Source: Planctomycetota bacterium
GTDB taxonomy: Bacteria; Planctomycetota; Planctomycetia; Gemmatales; Gemmataceae
Assembly (NCBI GenBank): GCA_016873225.1
Contig: VGXS01000020.1
Location: 1-64,000 of the forward strand
Length of the DNA: 64,000 bases
Direction: 5' to 3'
Shown: positions 38,418-46,893 of the stretch, one piece after another
How the letters are laid out: each line of letters begins with the position of its first letter
How positions within the stretch are numbered: position 1 is the first letter of the stretch
The notes under the pieces: model-generated
Seen by the model: only the letters and a program-made list of their open reading frames with translations
The model's database searches: none
What the model was told of the DNA's origin: nothing
Translations under genes and position numbers: made by a program

Positions 38418-39701
38418 ATGAGCGAGACGCCCCTTCACGCGGAAGCCCAGGGACACAAGCCCCCCGGGACGGGCGCGCCGAACCCGGCGATGCTCGTCCT
38501 GAAGCCGCTGGCTTCCCTGAGGATCACGGTTATCCTGTTCGCGCTTTCGATTGTGCTGGTCTTCTACGGGACGCTGGCGCAGAAAGAGCAGGATATCTGG
38601 GATGTCGTGAACGAGTATTTCTGGTCGTGGTGCGTGTTCATTCCCAACCGCCTCACCACGATGTTCCTGCAGTTGTTCTTCGACCTGCCGTCGTCGATGA
38701 ACGCGCCGGGATCACTGCCGTTTCCCGGCGGAAAGCTCATCTTCTGGGCGATCACCGTGAACCTGCTGGCCGCCCACGCCACGCGCCTCCGGGTGTCGTG
38801 GGAGAGGTCGGGCGTGCTCCTCATCCATGGAGGGCTGGTGCTCATGATGGTGGGCGAGTTCCTCACCCGCGAGTTCGCCGTGGAAAGCACCATGACGCTG
38901 GTCACGGGGGGCAAGGCGTCGTTCGTGGAAAGCAACCGTCATGTGGAACTGGCGTTCATCGACCCTTCCGACAAGGAAAACGACAAGGTCGTGGTGGTTC
39001 CCGGAACGGTGTTGGAAAGGGCGGCGCGAACCGGCCAGCCGATCGACGACCCGCGCCTGCCATGTTCGGTGACGGTGCTGAGCCTGTTTTCCAACAGCGA
39101 CATCCGCGACCGGGGCAAGGACGAGCCTGAATATGCCAGCCGGGGCGAGGGCAAGGAACTCACCGTGCTCGAAAGGCCGCGGGTCAACGGCGTCGACCAG
39201 GACCAGAAGGTGAACATGCCCGCGGCGCTGGTGCGCCTGACCGACCGCGATGGGACCGACCTGGGCACTTGGCTGGTCAGCACCTGGTTGCAGCTCACCC
39301 GCTCACCCCGGCCGCAGAAGGTTGCCGCCAAGGAGGGGGAAAGGTTGGTGAGCCTCCGCTTCAGGCGCACCTACAAGCCCTACACGATCACCCTCGAGGA
39401 GTTTCGCCACGAGGTGTACCCCGGCACCAACAAGCCGCGCAACTTCCAAAGCGACATCCGCCTCGAGGACGCGGAAATCGGGGTGGACCGACCCGCCACC
39501 ATCCGCATGAACGAGCCGATGCGCCACCGCGGCGAAACCTTCTACCAGCACCAGGCTCTCGCCGGCGATTCCGGCAGCGTGCTCCAGGTGGTGAGGAATC
39601 CAGGCTGGCTGCTGCCCTACCTGTCGTGCGCCGTGGTGTCGCTGGGAATGCTCGTGCATTTCGGCATCAACCTGTCTCGCTTTCTCCGGAGGACGACATG
39701 A
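38418..39701 (+). CDS. resB: ResB-like cytochrome c biogenesis protein (CcsB/Ccs1)
   Basis: A 427-residue membrane protein of System II cytochrome c maturation. Transmembrane segments lie at about 33-52, 110-125, 132-150 and near the C terminus (PYLSCAVVSLGMLVHFGIN), with a large extracytoplasmic domain between (about 155-395). The start LKPLASLRITVILFALSIVLVFYGTLAQ is characteristic of ResB. With CcsA it moves heme out and attaches it to CxxCH proteins. Its TGA overlaps the ATG of ccsA. Confidence 0.88.
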   Translation: MSETPLHAEAQGHKPPGTGAPNPAMLVLKPLASLRITVILFALSIVLVFYGTLAQKEQDIWDVVNEYFWSWCVFIPNRLTTMFLQLFFDLPSSMNAPGSLPFPGGKLIFWAITVNLLAAHATRLRVSWERSGVLLIHGGLVLMMVGEFLTREFAVESTMTLVTGGKASFVESNRHVELAFIDPSDKENDKVVVVPGTVLERAARTGQPIDDPRLPCSVTVLSLFSNSDIRDRGKDEPEYASRGEGKELTVLERPRVNGVDQDQKVNMPAALVRLTDRDGTDLGTWLVSTWLQLTRSPRPQKVAAKEGERLVSLRFRRTYKPYTITLEEFRHEVYPGTNKPRNFQSDIRLEDAEIGVDRPATIRMNEPMRHRGETFYQHQALAGDSGSVLQVVRNPGWLLPYLSCAVVSLGMLVHFGINLSRFLRRTT

Positions 39702-41494
39702 GCCAGGTTCCAGGCGCCAAGGGCCTTCCCGGGATACCGCTGGCCGGTTGGCTGGTTTCCGGCGCCGTTGTCGGCGCCCTTTCGTTCATGATCGTGGCGA
39801 TGAGCTACCGCAGCTCGAGCTACGACCTTGAGAAGTTCGGCCAGTTGCCGCTGCAAAGCGGCGGCCGGCTCAAGCCCTTCGACACCCTGGCCCGCACCAG
39901 CCTCCAGGTGATCACCCACCGCACCGAGTTCACCGACCCCGAGGGACGCTCCCGTCCGGCCACCGAGTGGCTGCTCGATGTGATGACCTCGCGCCTGACC
40001 GACAAGGGCAGGGCCGAGAACCTCAAGATCTTCCGCGTGGAAAACGACCAGGTACTCCGCCTGTTGGGCGTTGAGCGGCGGCAGGGACTGCGCTACGCCA
40101 TCAACGAGTTCCGCGACAAGATGGCCGACATCGAGAAGGCGGCGGGAGAGGCGGCCAAGGTGGATCCGGCCCGCCGCGATGTCTACCAGAGGCAACTGCT
40201 CGAGCTTACCCGGCACCTGGAACTGTACATCCAGATCGCCACGCTCACCCTGCCCGAGACGGGCCTGATTCCACCGGAGACCCCCCCGACGGGCGAGGAA
40301 ACCGCCGACGACCGCTGGCTCACCTTCCAGGAGGCGATGGTGGCCACGCGCGAGGGCAGGTCGAATCCCGCCACGGAGGCCTTCGGCCGCGTCCTCCTCG
40401 CCTACGCCCAGCAGAAGCCCGCCGACTTCAACAAGCATGTGGACGCCTACCAGGAGATCCTCCAGGAGCGCGTCGCGGCGCCGGCGATGGCCAAGGTGCG
40501 CATGGAGCAGGTGTACAACGCCGTCAACCCGATTTACCTTGCATGCGTCCTTTATGTCTGCATCCTGCTGGCCACGCTGGCGGGCTGGATGATGGGCGAC
40601 AAGGTGATCGCCGTGCAGAGGGGGGTGCTCGCCGCCACGATCATGGTGGCGACCATCCACACCGCCGCGTTGCTCATGCGCATGTACCTGCAGGGGCGGC
40701 CGCCGGTCACCAACCTCTACTCGTCGGCGGTGTTCATCGGCTGGGGCTGCGCCTGGCTGGGAGCCATGATCGAGTGGCTCGACAAGCGTGGCGCCGGAAA
40801 CGCCATCGCCGCGGTCACCGGCTTCCTTTCCCTGCTCATCGCCCAGTTCCTGGGCGCCAGCGGCGACACCCTCGAGATGCTGCAGGCCGTGCTCGACACG
40901 AACTTCTGGCTGGCCACCCATGTCACCTGCATCACTCTCGGCTACACCGCCAGCTTCGTCGCCGGGTTCCTCGGCATCGGGTATGTGCTGTGGGGTGTCT
41001 GCACGCCGTGGATGTCGGCCGAGGGCGGCAAGGCCCTCGTCAAGAAAACCTACGGCGTCGTCTGCTTCGCCACGCTCCTCAGCTTCGTCGGCACGGTGCT
41101 GGGCGGAATCTGGGCCGACCAGTCGTGGGGCCGCTTCTGGGGATGGGATCCCAAGGAGAACGGCGCGCTGTTGATCGTGCTTTGGAACGCCCTCATCCTG
41201 CATGCCCGCTGGGGAGGCATGGTGCGCGACCGCGGCGTTGCCGTCCTGGCCATCCTGGGCAACATCATCACCGCGTGGAGCTGGTTCGGCACCAACCAGT
41301 TGTCCGTAGGGCTTCATGCCTACGGTTTCGACCAGACCCTCGCGCGCTCGCTGCGGATCACCTGGATCGCGCACCTGGCGTTGGCTGGAATCGGGATGCT
41401 GCCGGCGTCGTGCTGGTGGAGCCTCCGGCCGAAGGCCGTTCCGGTCGCGCCCGTCTCAAGATCCCCAAAGGTGGCGATGGCCGGCCGCCGGTAA
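39698..41494 (+). CDS. ccsA: CcsA-type cytochrome c assembly / heme-handling protein
   Basis: A 598-residue protein. Residues 18-36 form one membrane helix, followed by about 230 soluble residues beginning QLPLQSGGRLKPFDTLAR. Then come about eight membrane helices carrying the tryptophan-rich WWD heme motif WGRFWGWDPKENGALLI, and heme-ligand His candidates in THVTCITLG and LILHARWGG. The extended N-terminal region is longer than in basic CcsA and resembles those of fused CcsBA proteins. Starts within the resB stop (ATGA). The partner set would serve the c-type heme proteins at 3742, 21292, 25430 and 56468. Confidence 0.9.
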   Translation: MSQVPGAKGLPGIPLAGWLVSGAVVGALSFMIVAMSYRSSSYDLEKFGQLPLQSGGRLKPFDTLARTSLQVITHRTEFTDPEGRSRPATEWLLDVMTSRLTDKGRAENLKIFRVENDQVLRLLGVERRQGLRYAINEFRDKMADIEKAAGEAAKVDPARRDVYQRQLLELTRHLELYIQIATLTLPETGLIPPETPPTGEETADDRWLTFQEAMVATREGRSNPATEAFGRVLLAYAQQKPADFNKHVDAYQEILQERVAAPAMAKVRMEQVYNAVNPIYLACVLYVCILLATLAGWMMGDKVIAVQRGVLAATIMVATIHTAALLMRMYLQGRPPVTNLYSSAVFIGWGCAWLGAMIEWLDKRGAGNAIAAVTGFLSLLIAQFLGASGDTLEMLQAVLDTNFWLATHVTCITLGYTASFVAGFLGIGYVLWGVCTPWMSAEGGKALVKKTYGVVCFATLLSFVGTVLGGIWADQSWGRFWGWDPKENGALLIVLWNALILHARWGGMVRDRGVAVLAILGNIITAWSWFGTNQLSVGLHAYGFDQTLARSLRITWIAHLALAGIGMLPASCWWSLRPKAVPVAPVSRSPKVAMAGRR

Positions 41495-41598
41495 TCATCC
41501 GCGCGCGCCGGCAACCCAACTCATGGGGCTGGCGCCCCGCGCTCGCCTAAAGAGGAAAGCTGACGCCCCGCGCTCGCCAGTGGACGAAAGGCCGGAAA

Positions 41599-43233
41599 TC
41601 AGTTGTTCCGGTTGGGGTCCATGATGCTGAGGAACTCCAGGGTGGCCAGGTTGGCCGAGACCTTGATGCCGAATCCCTTTTCCGTGCTGATCTCGACGCG
41701 GGCGCGATCGACCCCCGGCTTGCCGGCGAACGCCGTGTCGGCGGCCTTCTTCACCAGCGCCTTGGGCACATTCGAATCACCCAGCCTGGCGATCGCCGCC
41801 AGCCCGAGTTCCGCCTTCATCATCGAGCCCTTCTCCGGCTTCAGGCTGACCATGTCCTTGAGCATGGCGAGGGCATCGGGTCCGGCCGTCACAAGCACCA
41901 TGTCGTCGCGGATGGCCAGGTAGGCGGGGCCGTCGCCCAGCATCTCGCGGGACTTGGCGTCGTCCGCCCCGGTGAACTGGTGCACCTTCACTCCCGCGTA
42001 GGTGGCGAAGTCGAGCTTCACCTTGCCTTCGGCCTTCTCGCCGAACAGTTCCTTGACGGCGGTGCGCAGGGCCGAGTCCACCTTGGCGCCTTCCGCCACG
42101 CGGAAGCCGATGGCGGCGTTGTAGATGCCTTCCTTCTTCGACGGGTTCAGCGCGATGCCCATGTCCAGCACGGCCGACTGCAGGGTGGGCATGACGGCGG
42201 CGATCATGTCCTTGGCGACCTTCTGCTTTCGGGGCGAGGCGTTGGACTCCTTGGCGCCGGCCAGGGCTTCCTCGAACACGCCCATGAACGCCGAGCGAAG
42301 TTCCTGCGGCATGCGCATGTAGGACGAGATGGAGACGGCGTCGCCACCCGCGGAGATGGCCTTGCCGATTGATTCCCCGGCGCCCATGGCCTGCATCGCC
42401 TTGGTGAGCGAGGAACCGGGCAGGGTGTCGAGCCTGGCCTCAAGTGAGACATCCTCGGTCTTGGCGTCGATGACCAACTCAAGGTCGAGCCCGCCCCCTT
42501 CCTTGAGGAACTGGACCAATCCACCCTCCATCATGTCGGTCAATTGCATCCGGAACTTCTTGGTCGCGGCGGTTTCGGCCGGCGGCGCCTTCTCCCGGGC
42601 CTCGGCGACACCCTGCTTGAACGCCTCGACGGCGGTGGCGCGGAGGTTCTCCGGCACCGCCGCCAGGTCGAAATGCAGGCGGGCCACGCTTCCGGCGGGC
42701 GCCTCGAGCAGCCGGGTGGGGTCGGGAAGCTTGTCGATGGTGATGGCGGACTCGTCCTTGAATGTGGCCCAGCAATATCCCTTGGCGAACCTGAGGAAGA
42801 TGGGCATGGGCGACTGGTCGAGGTTGAGCGTGTGGGCGCCGCCCTTCTCCTTCGACTCCACGAGGTTGCCGCCGATGGCGCCGGCGAGTTTCTTGAGGGC
42901 CTTGAGCATGGCGGCCTCGTCACTGGAGGGAACGAGGATCACGCCGGTGCTGTCGAGGCCGTTGGGCCCGATGCGGCCGTAGATGCCGATCGGCTTGGTC
43001 GGGTCGAGTCCCTCGATGCCGCCCGGGCCGGTGGCGGCCTGCAGCGCGTTTTTCATCTGCTCGGCCTCGGCCTTGCGGCCAACCTTGTCCGCCAGCAGGA
43101 AGAACTGCCTGGTGAGCGTGTCGATCGACGCCAGGCGCACCAAAAGGGGCGGCAGCGCGGTCTCCGCGGCTCGGGCTGGTGCCGCCATGGCGGCGGCAAG
43201 GGCCACCAGCCCGAGGCATGTGGGAAATCGCAT
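41599..43233 (-). CDS. Exported protein of unknown function
   Basis: A 544-residue protein with a signal peptide (GLVALAAAMAAPARA). The mature sequence alternates alpha and beta, with PIGIYGRIGPNGLDSTGVILVP, MPIFLRFAKGYCWATF and AYLAIRDDMVLVTAGPDAL, and has two weakly similar halves in the manner of the DUF3352-like secreted proteins of planctomycetes. No catalytic motif is apparent. GGAGG is 8 bases before the ATG. The gene is convergent with ccsA; the 104-base gap holds a weak GC hairpin (41525-41538). Confidence 0.75.
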   Translation of the reverse strand: MRFPTCLGLVALAAAMAAPARAAETALPPLLVRLASIDTLTRQFFLLADKVGRKAEAEQMKNALQAATGPGGIEGLDPTKPIGIYGRIGPNGLDSTGVILVPSSDEAAMLKALKKLAGAIGGNLVESKEKGGAHTLNLDQSPMPIFLRFAKGYCWATFKDESAITIDKLPDPTRLLEAPAGSVARLHFDLAAVPENLRATAVEAFKQGVAEAREKAPPAETAATKKFRMQLTDMMEGGLVQFLKEGGGLDLELVIDAKTEDVSLEARLDTLPGSSLTKAMQAMGAGESIGKAISAGGDAVSISSYMRMPQELRSAFMGVFEEALAGAKESNASPRKQKVAKDMIAAVMPTLQSAVLDMGIALNPSKKEGIYNAAIGFRVAEGAKVDSALRTAVKELFGEKAEGKVKLDFATYAGVKVHQFTGADDAKSREMLGDGPAYLAIRDDMVLVTAGPDALAMLKDMVSLKPEKGSMMKAELGLAAIARLGDSNVPKALVKKAADTAFAGKPGVDRARVEISTEKGFGIKVSANLATLEFLSIMDPNRNN

Positions 43234-43331
43234 GAATCAATCCTCCAGGGGGAGACTGCTGACTCTTGAACCAATACCCGTTAGCATCATCCAAGGATTC
43301 ATACGGCTATGGTGGGCCGGGAGGGCCGGGC

Positions 43332-44303
43332 ATGTCCAGTGCATGTGGTTGGTTGGCGGCGTGGGTGCTGGCGGTTTCCGGCCTGGTTCCGGTGGCTGCC
43401 GAGGTTTCGCCCGACGGCGTGGTTTCGTTCAAGCTGGGTGGAGCCGTCGTCACCCGGTACAACGCCGGCCCGAAGGTCGCGAAGCCGTATTTCTGGCCGG
43501 TGGTCACCCCGGGCGGGGTGGCGATCACCCGCGATTGGCCGATGGTGCCCGACGCCAAGGAGGCCAAGGACCACAAGCACCAAAAATCGGCGTGGTTCTG
43601 CCATGGCGACATTGTGCTTGAGGGTTATCAGGCCCCCAAGCGCAAGGGGATCGACGGCATCGACTTCTGGAGCGAGGAAACCGGGCATGGCACGATCGCC
43701 GGCCTGGCGATTTCCACACCCACCGGAAATGGCAATGGCCCCGTGACCGTGCGGACCGCCAACACCTGGAAGGATTCCACGGGCAAGACGATCCTCACCG
43801 AGGCGCGCACCCTCGTGTTCCGGGCCCGGGATGCCTCATCGTGGATCATGGAGGTCGCCTCGGAGATCACCGCCAGCGAGGGCGGGATTGTTTTCGAGGA
43901 CACCAAGGAAGGTTCCTTCGGGGTTCGGGTTCGCGACGACCTGACGGAAAAGCCGGGCAAGGGCGTGCTGACCAACGCCGAGGGCCTCAAGGGCGAGAAA
44001 AACCTCTGGGGCAAGAAGTCGGCCTGGTGCGACTACTCCGGCCCCACCGGCGGCAAGGTCGCCGGCGTGGCGATCGTGGCCCACCCGGACAACAAATATC
44101 CCACCTGCTGGCATGCCCGCGGCTACGGGCTGATGGCCGCCAACCCGTTTGGCAGGAACAGGTCCGGCTTCCCGGACATGAAGGGCCGCGCCGACCTCGT
44201 GAAGCTGGCCAAGGGCGAGACCCTCAAGCTGACCTATGCCATGCTGGTGCACGATGGCGACGCGGAGGCGGCCAAGCCGGGCGAACGCGTGTTCGCGAAG
44301 TGA
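43332..44303 (+). CDS. Exported stand-alone DUF6807 (PmoA-like) protein
   Basis: A 323-residue protein: signal peptide (LAAWVLAVSGLVPVAAE), then a single DUF6807 domain with KPYFWPVVTPGGVAITRDWP, DHKHQKSAWFCHGDI, KKSAWCDYSGPTGGKVAGVA and YGLMAANPFGRN. It is homologous to the last 280 residues of the fusion protein at 3742-7602. The fold is expected to be a carbohydrate-related beta sandwich; activity unknown. It begins a rightward run, 41 bases before the selenoprotein candidate. Confidence 0.85.
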   Translation: MSSACGWLAAWVLAVSGLVPVAAEVSPDGVVSFKLGGAVVTRYNAGPKVAKPYFWPVVTPGGVAITRDWPMVPDAKEAKDHKHQKSAWFCHGDIVLEGYQAPKRKGIDGIDFWSEETGHGTIAGLAISTPTGNGNGPVTVRTANTWKDSTGKTILTEARTLVFRARDASSWIMEVASEITASEGGIVFEDTKEGSFGVRVRDDLTEKPGKGVLTNAEGLKGEKNLWGKKSAWCDYSGPTGGKVAGVAIVAHPDNKYPTCWHARGYGLMAANPFGRNRSGFPDMKGRADLVKLAKGETLKLTYAMLVHDGDAEAAKPGERVFAK

Positions 44304-44344
44304 GTCGTGTTACCGGCCTTGACACATAGCTTGGAGACGAACCG

Positions 44345-44836
44345 ATGATTTCAATCTGCTGCGCGCTGCTGGCGGGAGTGATGGCCCAGGATCCCGCCCC
44401 GGTACTCAAGGAGGTTCGGTTCCCCGAGTTGGCCAAGGCCGTGCGCGACCTCAAGGGCCAGGTCGTGGTGGTGGACATCTGGCAGAGGACCTGAATCCCC
44501 TGCATCAAGGCCTTGCCCCATCTGGTCGAGATGGGCGGCCGGTTTCCTGGAAAAGTGACGGTGATCGCCGTCCATGTTGAAATCCCCCTCGATGCCGAGG
44601 AGGGACACCCCAAGGTTCGCGAAAAGGTGGACGCCATCGTCAGGCGCGCCAAGCTGCCCGGGGTTTCCTACATGCTCAGGGAGCCCCTTGAGGTTTGGCA
44701 GAAGAAGTTCGAGATCGAGGGTTATCCGGCGACCTTCGTGTTCAACAAGGCGGGGCTGATCGCCAAGAAATACCTCGACAGCGAGGCGGCCGAATCGGAA
44801 TTGCCCCAGCTTTTGGAAAAGCTGGTCAAGGATTGA
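44345..44836 (+). CDS. Secreted thioredoxin-like selenoprotein candidate (in-frame TGA as Sec50, UxxC)
   Basis: The frame from ATG 44345 (GGAG about 10 bases upstream) reads MISICCALLAGVMAQ, a short signal peptide, then VVVVDIWQRT, an in-frame TGA at 44492-44494, and IPCIKALPHL, and stays open to the TGA at 44834-44836. Total length is 163 residues. TlpA/thioredoxin proteins have W-x-x-x-C-x-P-C here, so the TGA lies exactly at the first catalytic Cys and the second is Cys53. The cis-Pro motif is present as GYPATFVFN. A hairpin suited to a bacterial SECIS follows. The most economical reading is selenocysteine; a nonsense mutation cannot be excluded without a protein or comparative test. Calling a gene from ATG 44528 instead would remove the active site. 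The flavin-reductase gene follows after 20 bases. Confidence 0.8.
44509..44540 (+). promoter_or_regulatory. Candidate bacterial SECIS element
   Basis: Beginning 14 bases after the in-frame TGA, CCCATCT (44517-44523) pairs perfectly with AGATGGG (44529-44535), leaving the 5-base apical loop GGTCG. A lower stem GGCC (44509-44512) with GGCC (44537-44540) is separated by a small internal loop. The first loop bases lie 29 nt from the TGA. This fits the published bacterial pattern (a G in the first two loop positions, 16-37 nt from UGA), and the loop contains the GGU found in the E. coli formate dehydrogenase SECIS. Confidence 0.65.
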
Positions 44837-44856
44837 TCGTCGCGGAGGAGCGGACA

Positions 44857-45339
44857 ATGCTGAGCCAAGACCGCGACACGCTGGGTGGGGCCCTGGGGCG
44901 CGTCTCAAGCGGGTTGTACATCGTGACCGCCGGTACGGGGGCTTCGGCCCAGGCGATGCTGGCAAGCTGGGTGCAGCAGTGCGGGTTTGAGCCCCCTTCC
45001 CTGAGCGTGGCGATCGGCCGCGACCGGGGCCTGGGGCCGCTTCTGGTTCCTGGGGCGCGTTTCGTGGTTCATGTGGTGCGCGACGGACAGAAGGAACTCC
45101 TGAGGCATTTCGGCAAGGGAACGCCGCCCGGGCCCGAGGGATTCGCCCCTCTGGCCACCAGGTTTTCCGACGACCTTCCGCCCCTTCTCGAGGATGCCCA
45201 CGCCCATCTCCTCTGCGAGGTTTCCGGCCGATACCCCGTGGGTGACCACGACCTGGTGACCGGCACGGTGCTCGCGGGCCGATCGGAACCCGAGGGTGAG
45301 CCGTGGACCCATGTGCGGCGCAACGGTTTCCGCTATTAG
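44857..45339 (+). CDS. Flavin reductase-like (FMN-binding split barrel) protein
   Basis: A 160-residue protein of the flavin-reductase/NADH:FMN split-barrel type: GALGRVSSGLYIVTAG, MLASWVQQCGFEPPSLSVAIGRD and a C-terminal SEPEGEPWTHVRRNGFRY. GGAGGAG precedes the ATG. It binds FMN or related flavin; the partner oxygenase or electron acceptor is not evident. In diiron and flavodiiron systems of other bacteria such domains hand electrons to partner enzymes, but nothing here confirms this. It stands between the selenoprotein candidate and glcD. Confidence 0.82.
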   Translation: MLSQDRDTLGGALGRVSSGLYIVTAGTGASAQAMLASWVQQCGFEPPSLSVAIGRDRGLGPLLVPGARFVVHVVRDGQKELLRHFGKGTPPGPEGFAPLATRFSDDLPPLLEDAHAHLLCEVSGRYPVGDHDLVTGTVLAGRSEPEGEPWTHVRRNGFRY

Positions 45340-45398
45340 GAAATCCTTCCGGCCCTGTATGCTGGGAAAGGCCGATATTAGTTCCCGGAACGCCCCCC

Positions 45399-46865
45399 AT
45401 GACCGTCGCCGCCATTGAGCCATCCGTCGTCGAGAACCTGGTGCGCCGGCTCACCGGCATCGTGGGCCCGGACGGCCTGATCAACTCCCAGGCCGAGTTG
45501 CTCGTATACGAGTGCGACGGCTACACGCTCGAAAAGAACCGGCCCGATGTCGTCGTGTTCCCCACGGCCACCGAACAGGTGGTCGAGATCGTGAAGCTAT
45601 GCCGGGAGATGCGGGTCCCCTTCCTGCCAAGGGGTTCGGGGACGAGCCTCGCGGGAGGGTGCCTGCCCGTGGGCGGCGGGGTGATCATCTCGCTGGCCAG
45701 GATGAAGCGAATCCTGGAAATCGACCTGCGCAACCGGTTCGCGCTTGTCGAGGCCGGCGTGATCAACATGTGGCTCACCAACCGGATCAAGTCCGAGGGT
45801 TGGCACTACGCGCCCGATCCCTCCAGCCAGGGCGCCTGCACCATCGGCGGCAATGTCGCCACCAATTCGGGCGGCCCGCACACCCTAAAGTATGGCGTCA
45901 CGGTGAACCATGTGATGGGCGTCGAGATCGTGATGCCCGACGGCACGGTGCAAACCCTTGGCGGCCCGGTGGAGGACGGCCCCGGCCTCGACCTCACCGG
46001 CGTGGTTGTCGGTTCGGAAGGAACCTTCGGCGTGGTCACCAAGGCATGGGTGAGGCTGGTGCGCAATCCCGAGTCGGTGCGCACGCTCCTGGGCGTGTTC
46101 GAGTCGGTCGACGACGCCACGGCGGCGATCTCAGCCATCATCGGGGCGGGCATCGTGCCGGCGGCGCTCGAGATGCTCGACTCGTTGATCCTCAAGGCGG
46201 TGGAGGAGGCGTTCAGCTTCGGTTTCCCGCTGGATGCCGGGGCGGTCCTCATCATGGAGGTGGACGGGCTGGATGCCGGCCTGGGCGAGGAGGCCGCGCG
46301 GATCGAGAAGCTGGCCAAGGCCAACCGGGCCCGCGAGGTGAGGCGCGCCAACACGGAAGCCGAGAGGCTGCTGCTGTGGAAGTGCCGCAAGCAGGCCTTC
46401 GGGGCCGTCGGCCGGCTGGCGCCAAGCTACTGCACCCAGGACGGCGTTGTGCCGCGCACCGCCCTCCCCGAGATGCTGAGGTCGATCACGGCGATTGGCG
46501 ACAGGCACAAGATCAGAATCGCCAATGTCTTCCATGCCGGCGACGGCAACCTCCACCCCATCCTGCTGTTCGACGAGCGCGACCCGGACCAACTCAGGCG
46601 CGTGATGGAGGCCAGCCACGAGATCCTCGACGAGTGCCTCAGGCTGGGCGGCAGCGTCACCGGCGAGCACGGGATCGGCGTGGAGAAGATCGACTTCATG
46701 GCCAAGCTATTCAGCCCCGACGACCTCGCCGCGATGAGGCGGGTGAGGCAGGCATTCAACCCCGACGGCCTGTGCAGCCCCGACAAGATGCTGCCCACCG
46801 CCGGCGCCTGCGCGGAAGCGGGGCGGCACAAGCAGGTGAAGCCCGGCCGACGCGCCGCCCTCTGA
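45399..46865 (+). CDS. glcD: Glycolate oxidase FAD subunit GlcD
   Basis: A 488-residue FAD-linked oxidase of the VAO/PCMH type. FAD-binding motifs: PFLPRGSGTSLAGGCLPVGGG, PDPSSQGACTIGGNVATNSGG and VGSEGTFGVVTKAWVRL. The C-terminal half has the metal/substrate motif NVFHAGDGNLHPILLFD and GSVTGEHGIGVEK. With GlcE and GlcF it oxidises glycolate (or D-lactate) to glyoxylate and passes electrons to the quinone pool. Starts 59 bases after the flavin-reductase gene; the ATG at 45399 gives the standard N terminus. Confidence 0.93.
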   Translation: MTVAAIEPSVVENLVRRLTGIVGPDGLINSQAELLVYECDGYTLEKNRPDVVVFPTATEQVVEIVKLCREMRVPFLPRGSGTSLAGGCLPVGGGVIISLARMKRILEIDLRNRFALVEAGVINMWLTNRIKSEGWHYAPDPSSQGACTIGGNVATNSGGPHTLKYGVTVNHVMGVEIVMPDGTVQTLGGPVEDGPGLDLTGVVVGSEGTFGVVTKAWVRLVRNPESVRTLLGVFESVDDATAAISAIIGAGIVPAALEMLDSLILKAVEEAFSFGFPLDAGAVLIMEVDGLDAGLGEEAARIEKLAKANRAREVRRANTEAERLLLWKCRKQAFGAVGRLAPSYCTQDGVVPRTALPEMLRSITAIGDRHKIRIANVFHAGDGNLHPILLFDERDPDQLRRVMEASHEILDECLRLGGSVTGEHGIGVEKIDFMAKLFSPDDLAAMRRVRQAFNPDGLCSPDKMLPTAGACAEAGRHKQVKPGRRAAL

Positions 46866-46893
46866 CGCTCCCCCCGAGGACCAGCAGCACGCC

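Noticed and set aside
41533-41578. 15-base direct repeat CGCCCCGCGCTCGCC (41533 and 41564) after ccsA
   Set aside because: Short, GC-rich and limited to two copies; probably chance or simple slippage.
44345-44494. Reading the thioredoxin-like gene as a truncated pseudogene with a stop at codon 50, or starting it at ATG 44528
   Set aside because: The frame and motifs continue perfectly after the TGA, the TGA falls on the catalytic Cys, and a SECIS-like hairpin follows. A start at 44528 removes the active site and has no ribosome site.
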